A stretch of DNA of 64,000 nucleotides, from the NCBI GenBank assembly GCA_025642075.2, contig JAODUO010001070.1, positions 20,001 through 84,000 on the forward strand, read 5' to 3'. The position numbers were made by a program, and so were the translations under genes. Below the pieces are notes generated by a model. That model made no database searches. It saw only the letters and a program-made list of their open reading frames with translations, and was not told the origin of the DNA. Shown here piece after piece: positions 25,301 through 52,169 of the stretch; position 1 is the first letter of the stretch; each line of letters starts with the position of its first letter. The stretch comes from Ridgeia piscesae. Lineage: Eukaryota > Annelida > Polychaeta > Sabellida > Siboglinidae.

Positions 25301-25417
25301 GTTGAGCAATTGTAATGCATAGAACTATAGCTATGCCCTTAATTTTCTGGCGCGAATGATCGCTTGACGTTCGTCGGGAATGTCGGACAAACTGTTTACG
25401 TCTTTTCTCGAACAATG

Positions 25418-25425
25418 TATATAAA
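25418..25425 (+). promoter_or_regulatory. TATA box of receptor C
   Basis: TATATAAA followed by a GC-rich stretch, about 35-45 bp before the leader block shared with B (from about 25460) and 119 bp before the C start codon. A plausible core promoter. Confidence 0.6.
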
Positions 25426-25544
25426 GCGCGCGCTGCACCGTCTTGTATTGACAGACGGTATTTGACTTGAAGGTAGTCGAAGGCTACGTGGTACCGGGAG
25501 AGAGCAGTTTCAAGCTCTGCCCTGCGCCAATCACCGAAGTTAAG

Positions 25545-35267
<9,723 letters not shown>

Positions 35268-37360
35268 TCGAACAACGAAGAACTAAACAATCGCGTGGCG
35301 ACAAATGCGAGTCTGTCCTATCCCTTGTCAAGGGGAACATGTAGGGGTGTCATCGCCATAGTGACATAGCCGTAATTTCCCGGCAACAACATACGTCTAA
35401 ATAACAACAAGATCATCATCATCCACAACAACATCAAAAACAATTTAAAATCATAAACAACATAAAAAACAAGTCAATGTAGTAAAATAAAAAAAAAGTA
35501 GAAATGTGAACATCAGCCGATACAGCGTATCTGGTCTTGATAAGAAATGCATTATCTGTCATTATTTAAACAAATCCGTATGACGCGTTTAAATGTCGCG
35601 CGGGGTTGTGACGTAAGAAGTCCAACTATATGTCATAATGTCAACATAGCCACTCTGTTGTGACTGGAAAATATAAATTATGCTGTGACAGTAAAATCAT
35701 GTTTTTTAAAACAATCCCGAAATACCGCCCGGTTGTTGGGCGACGATAAGCGGAAGGTTAACCAGATAATTTGAAAGGCTTTTCCGTTGAAACAGGGCAA
35801 CATGATTTCCCATTGTTGCATTCGGAATATGGCCGATTTGTTGTGCTGAAGCGACGGTGTAAACATCCCTCTGTAGCTGCCTTTCCCAAACAGAGGAACT
35901 AGATTTCCTCAAGTACTGGCTTGCTTCCGCTTGTGTGCGCTAGCAAGTCCGACGGTTAAGACAAAATAACATAAAACAGCTATTTTATGTAAATGTAATC
36001 ATCCGCACTAAATTAAAAGGGAGCGCGTTTGCCAACGCTAATATAACTTGTTATTGCACTACATGGATGTTACCGTATTCAGTCCAACTATGTCTGAATT
36101 GGGCACAATTCTGGGCGCTGTATGAACTTGGTAATACCGTATAGCTGTCGTTTTGTACTGAAGAAAAACCCATTCAAACAACGCGTACTATCACTGTGCT
36201 GATTGTTCATTTTACGCTAACTTATCGACGAAACAAGAAAAGAAAATAATATAATTTGGAAATGTATGTCGCATCATCATGCGTAGAAACCAACAACTGT
36301 GAATTTTCTGCGCGAGGGGCCGTTTTATTTCACTGTGTAATAAATATAATTATATAAACTCAGTGTTCGTGTTCTAATCATCCGGAGAAAGAACCTTTTC
36401 TCCTAATTGTGATGCTGTTAAATTTGACAGAATCTTCCAGGTTTTCAGGTGTTTTTTTAACCGGTGTGTAGGTATATTATTGTCCGTAATATAATAGGCA
36501 CTATTACGCCGGTATTAAACTGCCGGGAGGACAATCTAATACAGGTATAATGCTGCATGTCCTGCATAAGATTGTTCCCCATCAAGCCAATGATTAACTA
36601 TGGTACTATGTGGTAATTATATTTTTTCAATTCTAACTCTAGACATAATTATAGCCCACATTCTAACTATAATATGTGCTTAGCTAAGCGTAGGGGGGGG
36701 GCTGTTTTATGCTGGAGGGGCAATGTAGGTATATCGGTATATTATTGTCCGCGGGAGCGGTTTAATACCCATGTATTATTGCCCCGGCAGGTTCGTTCCG
36801 GTATAATGTTGATTGGGGCATGAATTACGGGGCAATTTTATAGCGCTACGCCGGTGGGACTTCTGAAGAGGGTTGAGTTCCAATAGTTGTGGTGGTGGTG
36901 GTGGGGGGGGTTGGAAATATGATTAGCCGCAGACATTAGGGAAAGAATATGCATTTTCCGGTTCTGGTTTGATTTTGTTTGGTGGTGACCTGGAGATGAG
37001 ATTAACCAACAGTATGTTGGGTGAATTTGAGGGTTTGGGGAGCCTGACGGTGGTGTCACAATGCGAGTGTGGGGATGTTGCAAACTGAAATTTGATGACG
37101 TCGCCGCAAAAAAATCATCAGTGTGTTCCGATGTAATGGTCCGAGACAGCGCGACTGCAGATTGGTGTTGAAGCTATGGCCGACTCATTCGCGCAATCAT
37201 ATACACGTGTCGACGAAAGATAAACATTTGGTGACTTTCATTCCAGACGCATGTTTCAATAAAAATAGATCGGTACCTACTTGGTCCAAATAAATAGTTT
37301 TATATAGAACAATATTATGTCACGTTAGTTTCTCCTGTTAACACGGATAAGAGACAAAAA
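35268..37360. other. 3' flank of receptor C and intergenic DNA
   Basis: 35268-36120 matches the B flank. 36120-36300 and part of 36360-36860 match B flank segments around 19812-19985 and 20974-21300. No gene seen. Confidence 0.6.
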
Positions 37361-37364
37361 CAGT

Positions 37365-37480
37365 GAAGAAGGGTGGGTGGGTGGGTGGGTGGAGGGAGGG
37401 AGGGAGGGAGGGAGGGAGGCACAGAGGAGGGGGAGGGAGGAATGAGGGAGAAAAGGAGAGAGCGACGGACGGACGCACGG
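37365..37480 (+). repeat. G-rich (GGGT)n/(GGGA)n run, G-quadruplex candidate
   Basis: More than eight consecutive GGG tracts spaced by one base (GGGTGGGTGGGTGGG, then GGGAGGGAGGG) on the plus strand between receptors C and D. Confidence 0.85.
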
Positions 37481-37737
37481 ACGGGCGGAAGATATTATGG
37501 AGTTTATTGTTGAACAGCAATGCAAGTCTTCATATATACGAGTGACTAGAGAAGCAAACATGATATCAGACCGCCATTTCCTATTAAGGACATTGAGAAG
37601 AAAACGGAAAACAGTGCCTTACTCACACACACACACAACGAGTAGACAGCGTCAAGCTTCGGTGAAGGGACTTAAAACAAAGTTCGCTTACAAGTTTTAA
37701 ACTTCGAATAGATAACGGAGGAATCGACAGCAGCAAC

Positions 37738-37945
37738 CCAGATAGCCAAACGATATTGGCCCAATCGCGGCCATCTCGGCACCGATATCGGCCCGATCTC
37801 GGCATATGACATCGGCCCGATCTCGGCCATCTCGGCCCTATATCGAACCGAGATAGCCCACATCGGCCCAATCTAGGTTTTGCACATGGGATCGATTTCG
37901 GCCTGATGTCGGCAATCTCAGCGATCTCGGCTGCATCTAGGCTAT
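37738..37945. repeat. GATCGGCC-rich dispersed repeat, copy 1
   Basis: Begins GATAGCCAAACGATATTGGC and contains many CGGCCCGATCTCGGC-like phrases. A related copy in the same orientation is at 45060-45290, so the pair brackets receptor D. Confidence 0.75.
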
Positions 37946-38306
37946 ATACTGTTTTCATCTAGGAAGTATAATAATAATAATTATTATTACTTGGATACAC
38001 TATAGACTAGCTGTGTGTGGCTTAATTAGTAGGTAACAAAGAATGCAATGACAGGTTTTGTTTTATTGTCATCACACAGTGGCACAGTTTCCGAGGTTCT
38101 TCTCTTAGCCCTGTCCCCATTCTGTCTTTGGGCCCCATGAACCATTTGGACAGACACTTCTGGATGGCTTTGTCTGTAGAGCATACGTGGCGTCTTCATT
38201 TCTCCCGACGTCTTCTGCAATTAAAATGAAAGAGATATTAAGCTAGATACCATCTATCTTTAACTAATATCACAGACAGAGCAACAACATACTTGTTTAC
38301 AAAAAC

Positions 38307-38309
<3 letters not shown>

Positions 38310-38401
<92 letters not shown>

Positions 38402-38467
38402 TATATAATTGTTTACAAAACTATATATATATATATATTATATGTATATATATATAATTGTTTACAA

Positions 38468-38528
<61 letters not shown>

Positions 38529-38582
38529 ATATTGTTTACAAAACTATATATATATATATATTTGTAAACAATTATATATATA

Positions 38583-38650
<68 letters not shown>
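38310..38650. repeat. (TA)n cluster with repeated TTGTTTACAAAACTATA
   Basis: TA arrays are interrupted by three or four direct copies and one inverted copy (about 38562-38575) of a TTGTTTACAAAAC word. Confidence 0.9.
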
Positions 38651-38652
<2 letters not shown>

Positions 38653-38813
38653 TTGGCGTACAATGAGGTATATCTATATTTTTAATCATCAGTACATGTG
38701 GATTCAATTGAATTTGTAATGCCATTTGTAGTGCATTAAACCTCATAACAAATGAAAGATCACATTTTATATTTTAAATAGCTTGTAGAAAATGTGGTAA
38801 AGCTATTATGCAA

Positions 38814-38818
<5 letters not shown>

Positions 38819-38897
<79 letters not shown>

Positions 38898-38925
38898 TGG
38901 TGCGTGCGTGCGTGTGTGTGGCGCG
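38819..38925. repeat. (TG)n microsatellite
   Basis: About 80 bp of TG followed by GCGTGCG variants, upstream of receptor D. Confidence 0.95.
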
Positions 38926-39596
38926 CGCGAACGCACAATTGTTAAATGCAGAACTACAGAGAGAGCAAAATCGATCAAACTTACCGAGCATGGAAGAGCT
39001 ATTCACAAAAAAACACGTCAGATTGATAGGTCACGTGGTTGCATGGACGACTACTTCTTAAATTATATTACCAGAAGCAACAGACGCGGACCCACTCTAA
39101 GGTACAAAGACAATAGAACGAAACATAAAGATACAAAGAATAGACTCTTGATAGTGATAGTATACACACTTAACGAAAACTGACAGACCTCGAGAGGACT
39201 GCTACGCATCGAACCACATGAGCCGTCAGTCATGGTCAGCGACAAACACCGGACATTTGCAAGTTCTCGTATAGCATGAATGTAATTGTTTGAGCAAATA
39301 CTTTTGTCATTTAGTAATATGTAGACACATATCACTTTAACTGATAGGCAAATTGTTATTACCGCACGCTTATCCATTACCTATCCTCACGAAAATGTGT
39401 TGCATCACGGTAATTAGATATCGATATAAACATTTTTTTTATTAATTAAAAAAAATAACAGCTAATTATACGTTAAAAAGAAAAACCGACCTTGCGAACC
39501 ATAGGTCAGTCGAGTATTTCCATATACATTGACCGCTAGTTGCAGGTAACCTCTGACCTACGTTTCTAACGTAAAAGCCCTGGCAAAATTTGTCGA

Positions 39597-39604
39597 TTAC
39601 GTCA
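39597..39604 (+). promoter_or_regulatory. CRE-like site upstream of receptor D
   Basis: TTACGTCA, one base from the CRE palindrome, 109 bp upstream of the D start codon. TGTGACGTTG follows 6 bp later. Confidence 0.45.
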
Positions 39605-39713
39605 CAAGGTTGTGACGTTGATAATCACCAGTGGCTTTGAAATCAAGCCGAGTCACCATTTTTGGAAGAGAAAGCCATCTATTATATTCTACAGACGGAC
39701 ACAGCGCATTGAA

Positions 39714-44441
<4,728 letters not shown>

Positions 44442-44647
44442 ACGACACCGATGAACTGCTGATCGGGCCGAGCACGAAGTTCGCGTCGATCGTTAAACCG
44501 AACGATGGTTTCAGAAAAACTGGGCCATGCTCATGGCGAAAGATGTTGCACAGTGTTGCAAACCGCACGAAGGACACCGGGGTGTAACAGCCGAAGCACA
44601 ACCAGTGACGTTGTATTTGCGTTCAATGCAGATTTTTTTTGATTTTG

Positions 44648-44653
44648 AATAAA
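44648..44653 (+). terminator. polyadenylation signal candidate of receptor D
   Basis: AATAAA 207 bp after the D stop codon. No other canonical hexamer was noticed nearer to the stop. Confidence 0.5.
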
Positions 44654-45059
44654 AATTGCGCCATCGAGGTGATTGCTGTGTTTGTGCATCATTCTTGTGT
44701 TATGCTACGTTGGATGTGGAGGGTTATCGATGATGTACGTAGGCCTACTACAGGTGCATACATTATATAATTATATATTGGCACACTGAGACCTTCCACG
44801 TTTTGATTACAAATTTCCAGTGAATCAATACTCCGATACATATTAATTTATATATTTAACTTTTATCAACTCCATAGAAATATTTCCCCCATGCAATGTT
44901 AGGCAGAAACAGTTCAAACTTCAAGATAAAATATGATGCTGGTTCAAACTTCAAGAGAAAAGATGAAGCTGGTTTTCTGAGCCATCCCAGTTTCTCATTA
45001 TGATTATATTAGTCGATCGCTGAATCTCGTATACAAAACAATACGTCTTTTAGAAACCA

Positions 45060-45290
45060 CGATAGCCAAACGCTATTGGCCCGATGGGCATACGACATCG
45101 GCCCAAATGTCGGCATATGACATCGGCCAATCTCGGCCCTAGGCTATGTAATGGCTATGACTACGTCGAACCGAGATAGCCCACATCGGCCCAGTCTAGG
45201 TTTTGAACATCGGACCGATATCGGTATCGATATATAGGCCCGAGATTGCCAGGATGTAGCCGATATCGGGCCGATGTGGATGACTATATA
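45060..45290. repeat. GATCGGCC-rich dispersed repeat, copy 2
   Basis: Shares GATAGCCAAACG, AACCGAGATAGCCCACATCG and GTCTAGGTTTTG-like phrases with 37738-37945, same orientation. Confidence 0.75.
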
Positions 45291-45299
45291 AGATATATC

Positions 45300-47060
45300 G
45301 AACACTGAGCAAAAGGACTACCAATTTGCATCAATGTTACTTGTATCAGATTAAAAACAGTAGCAAACGGAGATTACCTGACTGCAGAGGCAAGTGCGCC
45401 GGCGTAATCCGAGACGGACGTGTAAACAACCGTATAGGCATAATTTGAAGACGTAGTTCAACTAAACAGGAACTTTGCGAAAGTGTGTGTGCTGTGCCTC
45501 AATCTGTATTGCTTACAGTTGTTTTACTGAACATTTTTCAAATCCAGTGGCAGACGACACTGTCTGTTTTGATGGCAGTTTTTTTCTGGCGACGGGGACC
45601 ATTCGTTTACTGCTAATGCTTGGCGACACAATTTTACGACAAACTGCCGAAACACGAGAGATTTACCGAGTACAGAGACCGATTCATATGAAACCGGTCC
45701 CCAAATAATTTGGTTTCTCTGAACGATTGGTCAAGTACAATCCCGGACCCGTCATGACGTCAATATCAATTAGACTATAATATAGAGCCTGGGGACTCTT
45801 CAACAGACAGCGCCCTCACACGGATGGGATCAAAACAACGAGATATGTCCGCGTTTGGTCCCATCGGGGGGGTGGGGGTGCCCCAGCTCCTATCTAATTC
45901 ATACATAGCTTTTGTAATCCTTAGTCCTGACTTAGATAGTTGTATCAATGAACGTTTCAAATCACTCAAATGATCATTTAAATGGTTCCACAGTATACAG
46001 CATCCCTAGAGCTGTACCACACTTTTTTATATCTTCATTCTTCCCCAATCGCCAATGACCCTGAGGCTAGTCTCACTTAATCGACTGTCGGTTGGCTGCA
46101 TAACTATACCGAGAAGAGTGGAGGGGCTGAAAAATGCTGCCACCTCAAGGAGTCTGGTTAATCGAGGTTACACTGAGGGTTGAAAATCGGTCACAACTTT
46201 TGACATGTTTAGAGCCTGGAATGGAGGACATTATATATATATATATATATGAACATATATATATATATATATATGACTATATATATATATATATATAATA
46301 TAAAAGGCTTTGACCTATAGTGTACAATCACCTGTATTATATGGTTTATTGTATACTCTATAGATAAAAATGCAAAAGTGGACTCAGTTGCTTGAGAAAA
46401 GTTCACCTTTAATGTTGCATCTACACCTGCACTGTGATTGTCTTCCATGCAACACTTCACGCACGCACGCACGCACGCACACGCACACGCACGCGCATGT
46501 TGAGTAGTCGTTGTCTTGTTCAACAGTTTCTTGACGCTGTACAAAGTCCATGATCTTGCACATTGTGGACGTGTTTGCAGACATCACGAACGTCATGAAC
46601 TGAATGTGATGGATTGATTTTTAATAAATGCTGATGATACAATCCCCCGTGAGAGTTACTGCAGGTTTTGCATCATGTTTATGCATACAAGATCATACAT
46701 TCTTTTTATAGTATACTGAGATTTTTGTAGATGTGAAAATCCCATTGCATTTATCAAAGAACTTGAAATGTGTACACGTAGTTAAGTTTCCAGAGAAATT
46801 AAATCGTCATATATCACCATTGACAGCATGGGCAATCAAACAAAACACAATGTCAGGATTCGTTCTTCATAGATATGCAGACAGCTTTTCTATAAAGTAT
46901 TCTGGCACCTATTTTTTTTGAGAGCTGATTTTATTATTTTACTTACGGTTTCTGTAGAATTTGCAACCATTTTTTATTTTGAAAGAAACATCTTAAAATG
47001 TCTGTCATCAAATTATATTACATATTATAAATAATAAATATCTGTCAACCATCTGAATAA
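45300..47060. other. intergenic between receptor D and CNOT9
   Basis: Contains (TA)n hairpin-forming runs at about 46232-46297 and a short (CACG)n at about 46460-46492. No gene recognised. Confidence 0.55.
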
Positions 47061-47536
47061 TTATAGCAAAAGGAAACATTTATTTTAAATGTTTCACAGC
47101 TACTTTCTCTATTTGACACAAACACAATGGTAACTTTGGACAAGGATTATGATCAAATTATATTTAATAACCGAGTTCACCGAAACACATTCTTATGTGG
47201 TGCTGTTTTAAATGTGGAATATCCTTAATTTTTTTTTTTAAATAAGGTCTTTGCACACCCTGGAGATATCATATCTTGAGCATTTATATTTCACGACGTC
47301 CACCACAGGCAAAACCAAATGTCTGTTGTTCATATAACTTGAACCAGACCCAGTACGTCACATACTCCTCGCAGACAGTCCAGCGAAACAATATAAAAAT
47401 GCCACGAGTGGGCCACGACACTTGACACAGTATGAACAGTTCGTAAGGAATCAGCACCCGTCAGTCATGAATGAACAGTCCACGGTGGAGCCACTAGCAC
47501 TTCCACCAACGATTCTGTGACAGCCTCAGTGGCGCC

Positions 47537-50500
47537 TCATTGTGGCGGCAGAGGAATGCTACCAGGACGGGGCGCAGGCGGTCCTGTCGTTTCGAGGTTC
47601 TTGAGCAGCTGCGCGAGCCAGCGCTTTGTTGAGTTGTCATCCTTGAGGCAGTTTGCAAATGTGCTGTCTTTGAGTTGGTCGGGAAGGCACTGTCGCAGAG
47701 CTTCGCGTGCCCTGCAAAACACAGCATCACGTTTGTTAAGGCAAGTTCTTATATTACCCAGGTTTCAATCTAGGCAAAGCACTCTCCGTACCAACCCGAC
47801 TGACTTGTCACTGGAACACTGTCTCGACTTCCTGCGAAGATATCACCCAAACAGCAATTACTGCACAATGACCAGTTGTGGAGTAATGTAATGATTTGAG
47901 GACTGGACTCTCAATCGAGAAATTGTGGGCTTGACTGGGTATATTGCTCCAAGATTCCATTAGACAATAAGAAATATACTTTTTTAACATTTGCTCCAGA
48001 GTAAGTTTATTGATTGAATCCCTGTTTTGCAGTTTTGAACCCAAGAGAATTTAATTCATTGTATGCTGGTTCACTGAACTTTGTGAATGTATACTTGCTT
48101 GTCAACAGTGATGGACATCTGTAAATAAATTATATTCATGCAGTAACTTCAGAGTGGCTCAATACTTCCAAGAGAATTTGTGGTGATGTTTAACTAAATT
48201 AGTCTGATGTCTTGTTAATTGTAGAATAATGCATCATTTGATCACTGCAAAGAGAACTACAACACACCTTTGTCTCGACTTACAGTGTATAGTAGTTGTA
48301 AACTACAAAGTAATGATATTTATTACTTGTAAATAGTATGGGACACCACATAAGCTGGTCTTACCTTGGATTGTCTGACAGCCTTAGATAGCACCTGACA
48401 ACGTGTTTGAGTAGTCTCGCGGACTGCTCCTTGGCCAACTGAAGAAGCATCTTACCCTGCAACAAAAACAGAAAGACGCAAACTAAATTAGAGTCTTGTG
48501 AAATTACACTAAATGGATATTACATCATTTCAGTTTTTATGAAATAAAAAATACAGACGCCATTCAGAGTGAAATTAGCTAGCCTTTCAAAGTTTATACA
48601 ATACCCTCAGGATTGTAAACAAGAATTGATTTCTTATATCGTGTGATAAATGTGGAGGTTGCATGACAACAAGCAGCCACAAGCATTTTTGTTTTTGTAG
48701 TAAATTGTATCACTGCTATATCAACTACATCTGCCAGCGTTGCTCCAATAGAAAGTGCTGTAATTTACTAACACTGTTATACCTTCATTTATGGTGTTGT
48801 ACCTTTAGTGTTTAGTGACATACACCGGTATACTTACAAGTATCATGGCTACATGGGAGAAACGCTCGTAGGTTTGACAAATATAAGACAGCCCCGTTTC
48901 GTCAAGAAGTATCTTCTGTAGAATAAACGTTGCCACCTGCAAGAAAAAAGCAACGAATGGACGACAATTTGCAAATATGCTTTTGAGTATAGTGGCTTTA
49001 TCTTGCAGTTAATTTTGGAAACACATCAGTAAAGATGCCTGAATGCAACAATATTAAATGTTCTAGTCAAATAAGAAATGTGAACTTTAACACATGATTG
49101 TAATATAATGGTTCACTCAGTTTTCTGGGTTGTAAGCTGGGACCAATTCTTAGGGGAGTTATACAGGAAAGAATTACACCAGTGTATGCATCCTTTTCAA
49201 TCCACCGTAGCCATTTCTGTTCGACAGCCGGATAGTACTAAAGTCAAACAGTAATTATATTCAGCTGGGTGTGCCATACATGGTGATTAGTGGCACAAAG
49301 CAGCTTCTAACAATGCACATGTTCACTTACTGTTTTTGACAGTTCACTGCCAGATTCCATGATCCGGAGGCACAGGGGAATAATCTCAGTCGTCAACAGG
49401 AAGTTTATGACTTCCTGCTCGTCTGTCTGAAAACATACAAATAAAACTACTAAAATGATAAAAGGCTTGAGCATTGTTACAGTAAAATAATTCTGCAATG
49501 CATAAAATAATATATATTCTTAACAACCCTGACCTCTTAAATATAATATAAAACTTATGCAACACAACAAGTGATGACTTTATTTTTATCACTATGGGTT
49601 ATTTTTCATTGGTCTGTACACTAGTATTTTCCTGTTTTGATAAAAATTAATATCTGTAAAAAAATTACAAACATTAACCTAAGTGTAAATATTTTCAAAT
49701 ATTCATGACTTGTTGACTGAAATACAAGCCAGCTTTCTCGTATATAATGACCGCCTGATTGACATGTCAATAAATTATAAAAACAAAAGCATTGTGATTA
49801 TACCTATATGTGTTTACTTTCACATTTCTTTGATGTTATAATTACATTCATAACTGGCTTTTCTGGTGAAATGTACAACTTCTCAAACTCTACAGTTAGT
49901 TCATAATTATAACAATGAGACGTTTCCCCGGCTCACAGTCACAGCTGATGCTATTGGTGAGTTTCTACTAACCTTGACTAGTGCTCCAATGACACCCAGA
50001 CTTGTCAGTCGAAGATACTCAAAGGGGCGAGTTTTACTCGTCGTGTGAAGGAAGGGGTATAGGAAGAGGGGTATATGAGCTGAAACAAACATAGATATAT
50101 AAGTAACGATGACTACTATGAATACAATCACTGCACCAATGTTTTCTCTATAGGTTTTAATTTATTCACATTTTAAAACAAGAAATATCTTTATTTCTCA
50201 GTACATTTCAGTCAAATCTCACAGCAGTCATCGGCAGATTTGAGACTAAGAATTTCAGCTCAAACACCCAGAGATAACATGAGATGATACGACTTTATGT
50301 AATGTAAAACAATTCCTAAACATTAAAAAAATACATGTACAGTTTATTCACGTGCTGCTAGCTACAATGAACGACTCTTAAAACTCTTGTGTAACGATAA
50401 GAAAGAGGAAATTGGGTAGGTGAAAGAATGCAATAGAGAGTTAGACGCATCTAGACGCGGTGTTATTCAAGCCTGTTGTACTGAATTGTTAAAATTGCAA

Positions 50501-52097
50501 CGTTTTAAAATTTGATCTGTGGATGATGTTGGGTCATATTGTGGTTTTATTGTCTCAACAACAAGGTTTAAATAGTGTAAACATGTGTTCTCAGTCATTT
50601 GACCAGTTGTCAAAATTAATGTTCGTCCAGTTGTTAAAAGACCTACCCTGAAGGAACGCAGACCGCGTCTCGGGATGAGAGGCGACACACTGTAGCAAGG
50701 CCAAGGCGTTGCAGACTCTGTTTGACTGGTGAGCCTGCAGTGACAAGTAGACCCAGCTTTATTTTGGGACTGTCCACCAGACATTTCGACAGACTGATAT
50801 CAGTTTGGGTGAGCAGATATGTGAGCTGACTGGGCCTACCTGTCCTCTTACACAGTAGTCATAAAACAGCAGGGCCGCTGGCTGCGAATCTTTTAAATCC
50901 CACAGCCTAAATTAGTTTTCCTCCTGCTGAAGCCAACCCGCTCCCTTACCCCTAGGAGTACCTAGCAGGTGGACTAGACTAATCCTTTAGGCCCAAACCA
51001 AGTTGTGCATGCAAGAATGCATGCACATGGGAATGTGAGCACACATTACTCAAGACATTTTTTTGACTGGCAAAAATGTCATCCTATACAGAGGCATGCA
51101 TATAGATAGTCTACTACTGTCTACATAGAATGACCCATAGAATGACACCCATTCATAGGATCATTATGCATAGTGAAATATTAAATTTACAGTTTTATTC
51201 GTTCCCCTCAACAACCATGGCTCCAACTCCAAGTGCTACACTTTGCTCTCGCCCCCCCCCCATCCAGACAAAGTTGAACTCTGTTGACGAATGAATGAAT
51301 CTGTTGACATACATTCCATATTATTGTGGTTATTTGTAACAAGTAATAATAAAATAAGTATATTTACAAAGTGCCATTAATCTAGACAAGATTCCAAGGT
51401 GCTGAATAATAAAACTGGTTAGTAAGTAGTAACCAGCATCATTGCTGTACTGTCTAATAGCTCGTACATGACATGATATGCAGCAACAGTAATGCATTCT
51501 TAAAATTCATAATTTTTTATCCTCAAGAACAGATTATTCTGACTGATGTGGCCATAATTATGGTGTGAACTGACCGTGAGATGGGCAGGGTTGATGGCTG
51601 GATAGATGTTGACTATCTCCTGTAGGAGTGCTGCAATGGTGCCAAATGAGTGCCACAGCATTGGTGCAAGGTCTGGCACCACTTCACGCTTCTTACTGCA
51701 ACACACACAAGTCAGCGTTCTTTACACAAAGACAAATTGTACAAATTTGGATAAATTACAGAATGTTGACAACATAATAACGATTACACATCACAAAAGC
51801 TCAATCATGTCAATATCTCACAAACAAGCAGAGGTGGAGTTTTAGATAAATATTTGTATTATTGCCATCAAACTGTTCCAAGGACAATTGCAAATATGCT
51901 GCAAATGTAACCAAAGATTCAAATTACACGATTAACATATGTCATACATACTGGTCTGCTGAGTAGTCTCACCTAAGCTCAAGCAGAGCATTCTCCCTCG
52001 TGTCAGGACTAGCAAGTTCAACGATCCACTGGAAGATCTTCTCACGATCCATCGTTGGCTGTGGTATGGGTGGCTGAGGCTGCTGTGGCACATTCAT
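47537..52097 (-). CDS. CNOT9: CCR4-NOT complex subunit 9 (CNOT9/RQCD1/Rcd1)
   Basis: Eight coding exons in transcript order: 52097-51973, 51695-51575, 50734-50647, 50079-49973, 49426-49331, 48936-48838, 48456-48365 and 47711-47537. They total 903 nt, 300 aa plus stop, against 299 aa in human. All joins are GT-AG and in phase. Diagnostic stretches: [113 protein letters not shown] and the end IPLPPQ. The protein is the armadillo-repeat subunit of the CCR4-NOT deadenylase and docks GW182/TNRC6 and other RNA-binding partners. The start was chosen at 52097 because an in-frame stop lies just upstream in the same exon, whose acceptor is at 52160. Only the short N-terminal Gln/Pro leader differs clearly from the vertebrate form. 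TTTATT at 47079-47084 could be its polyadenylation signal on the minus strand. Confidence 0.97.
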
Positions 52098-52160
52098 GAC
52101 TGACTGCTGACTGGTCACTTCAAACGAAGAGTGCTCAACAGTCCTGTCTGGATGTCAACC
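52098..52160 (-). other. CNOT9: 5'UTR part of CNOT9 exon
   Basis: CTTTCAG directly upstream on the minus strand marks a splice acceptor. The segment has an in-frame TGA before the start codon, so it is untranslated. At least one further 5'UTR exon must lie at higher coordinates; I could not place it. Confidence 0.6.
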
Positions 52161-52169
52161 CTGAAAGAT

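Noticed and set aside
36838..37083. Minus-strand frame with His/Pro runs
   Set aside because: Composition follows a GGT-rich tract; no conserved motif.
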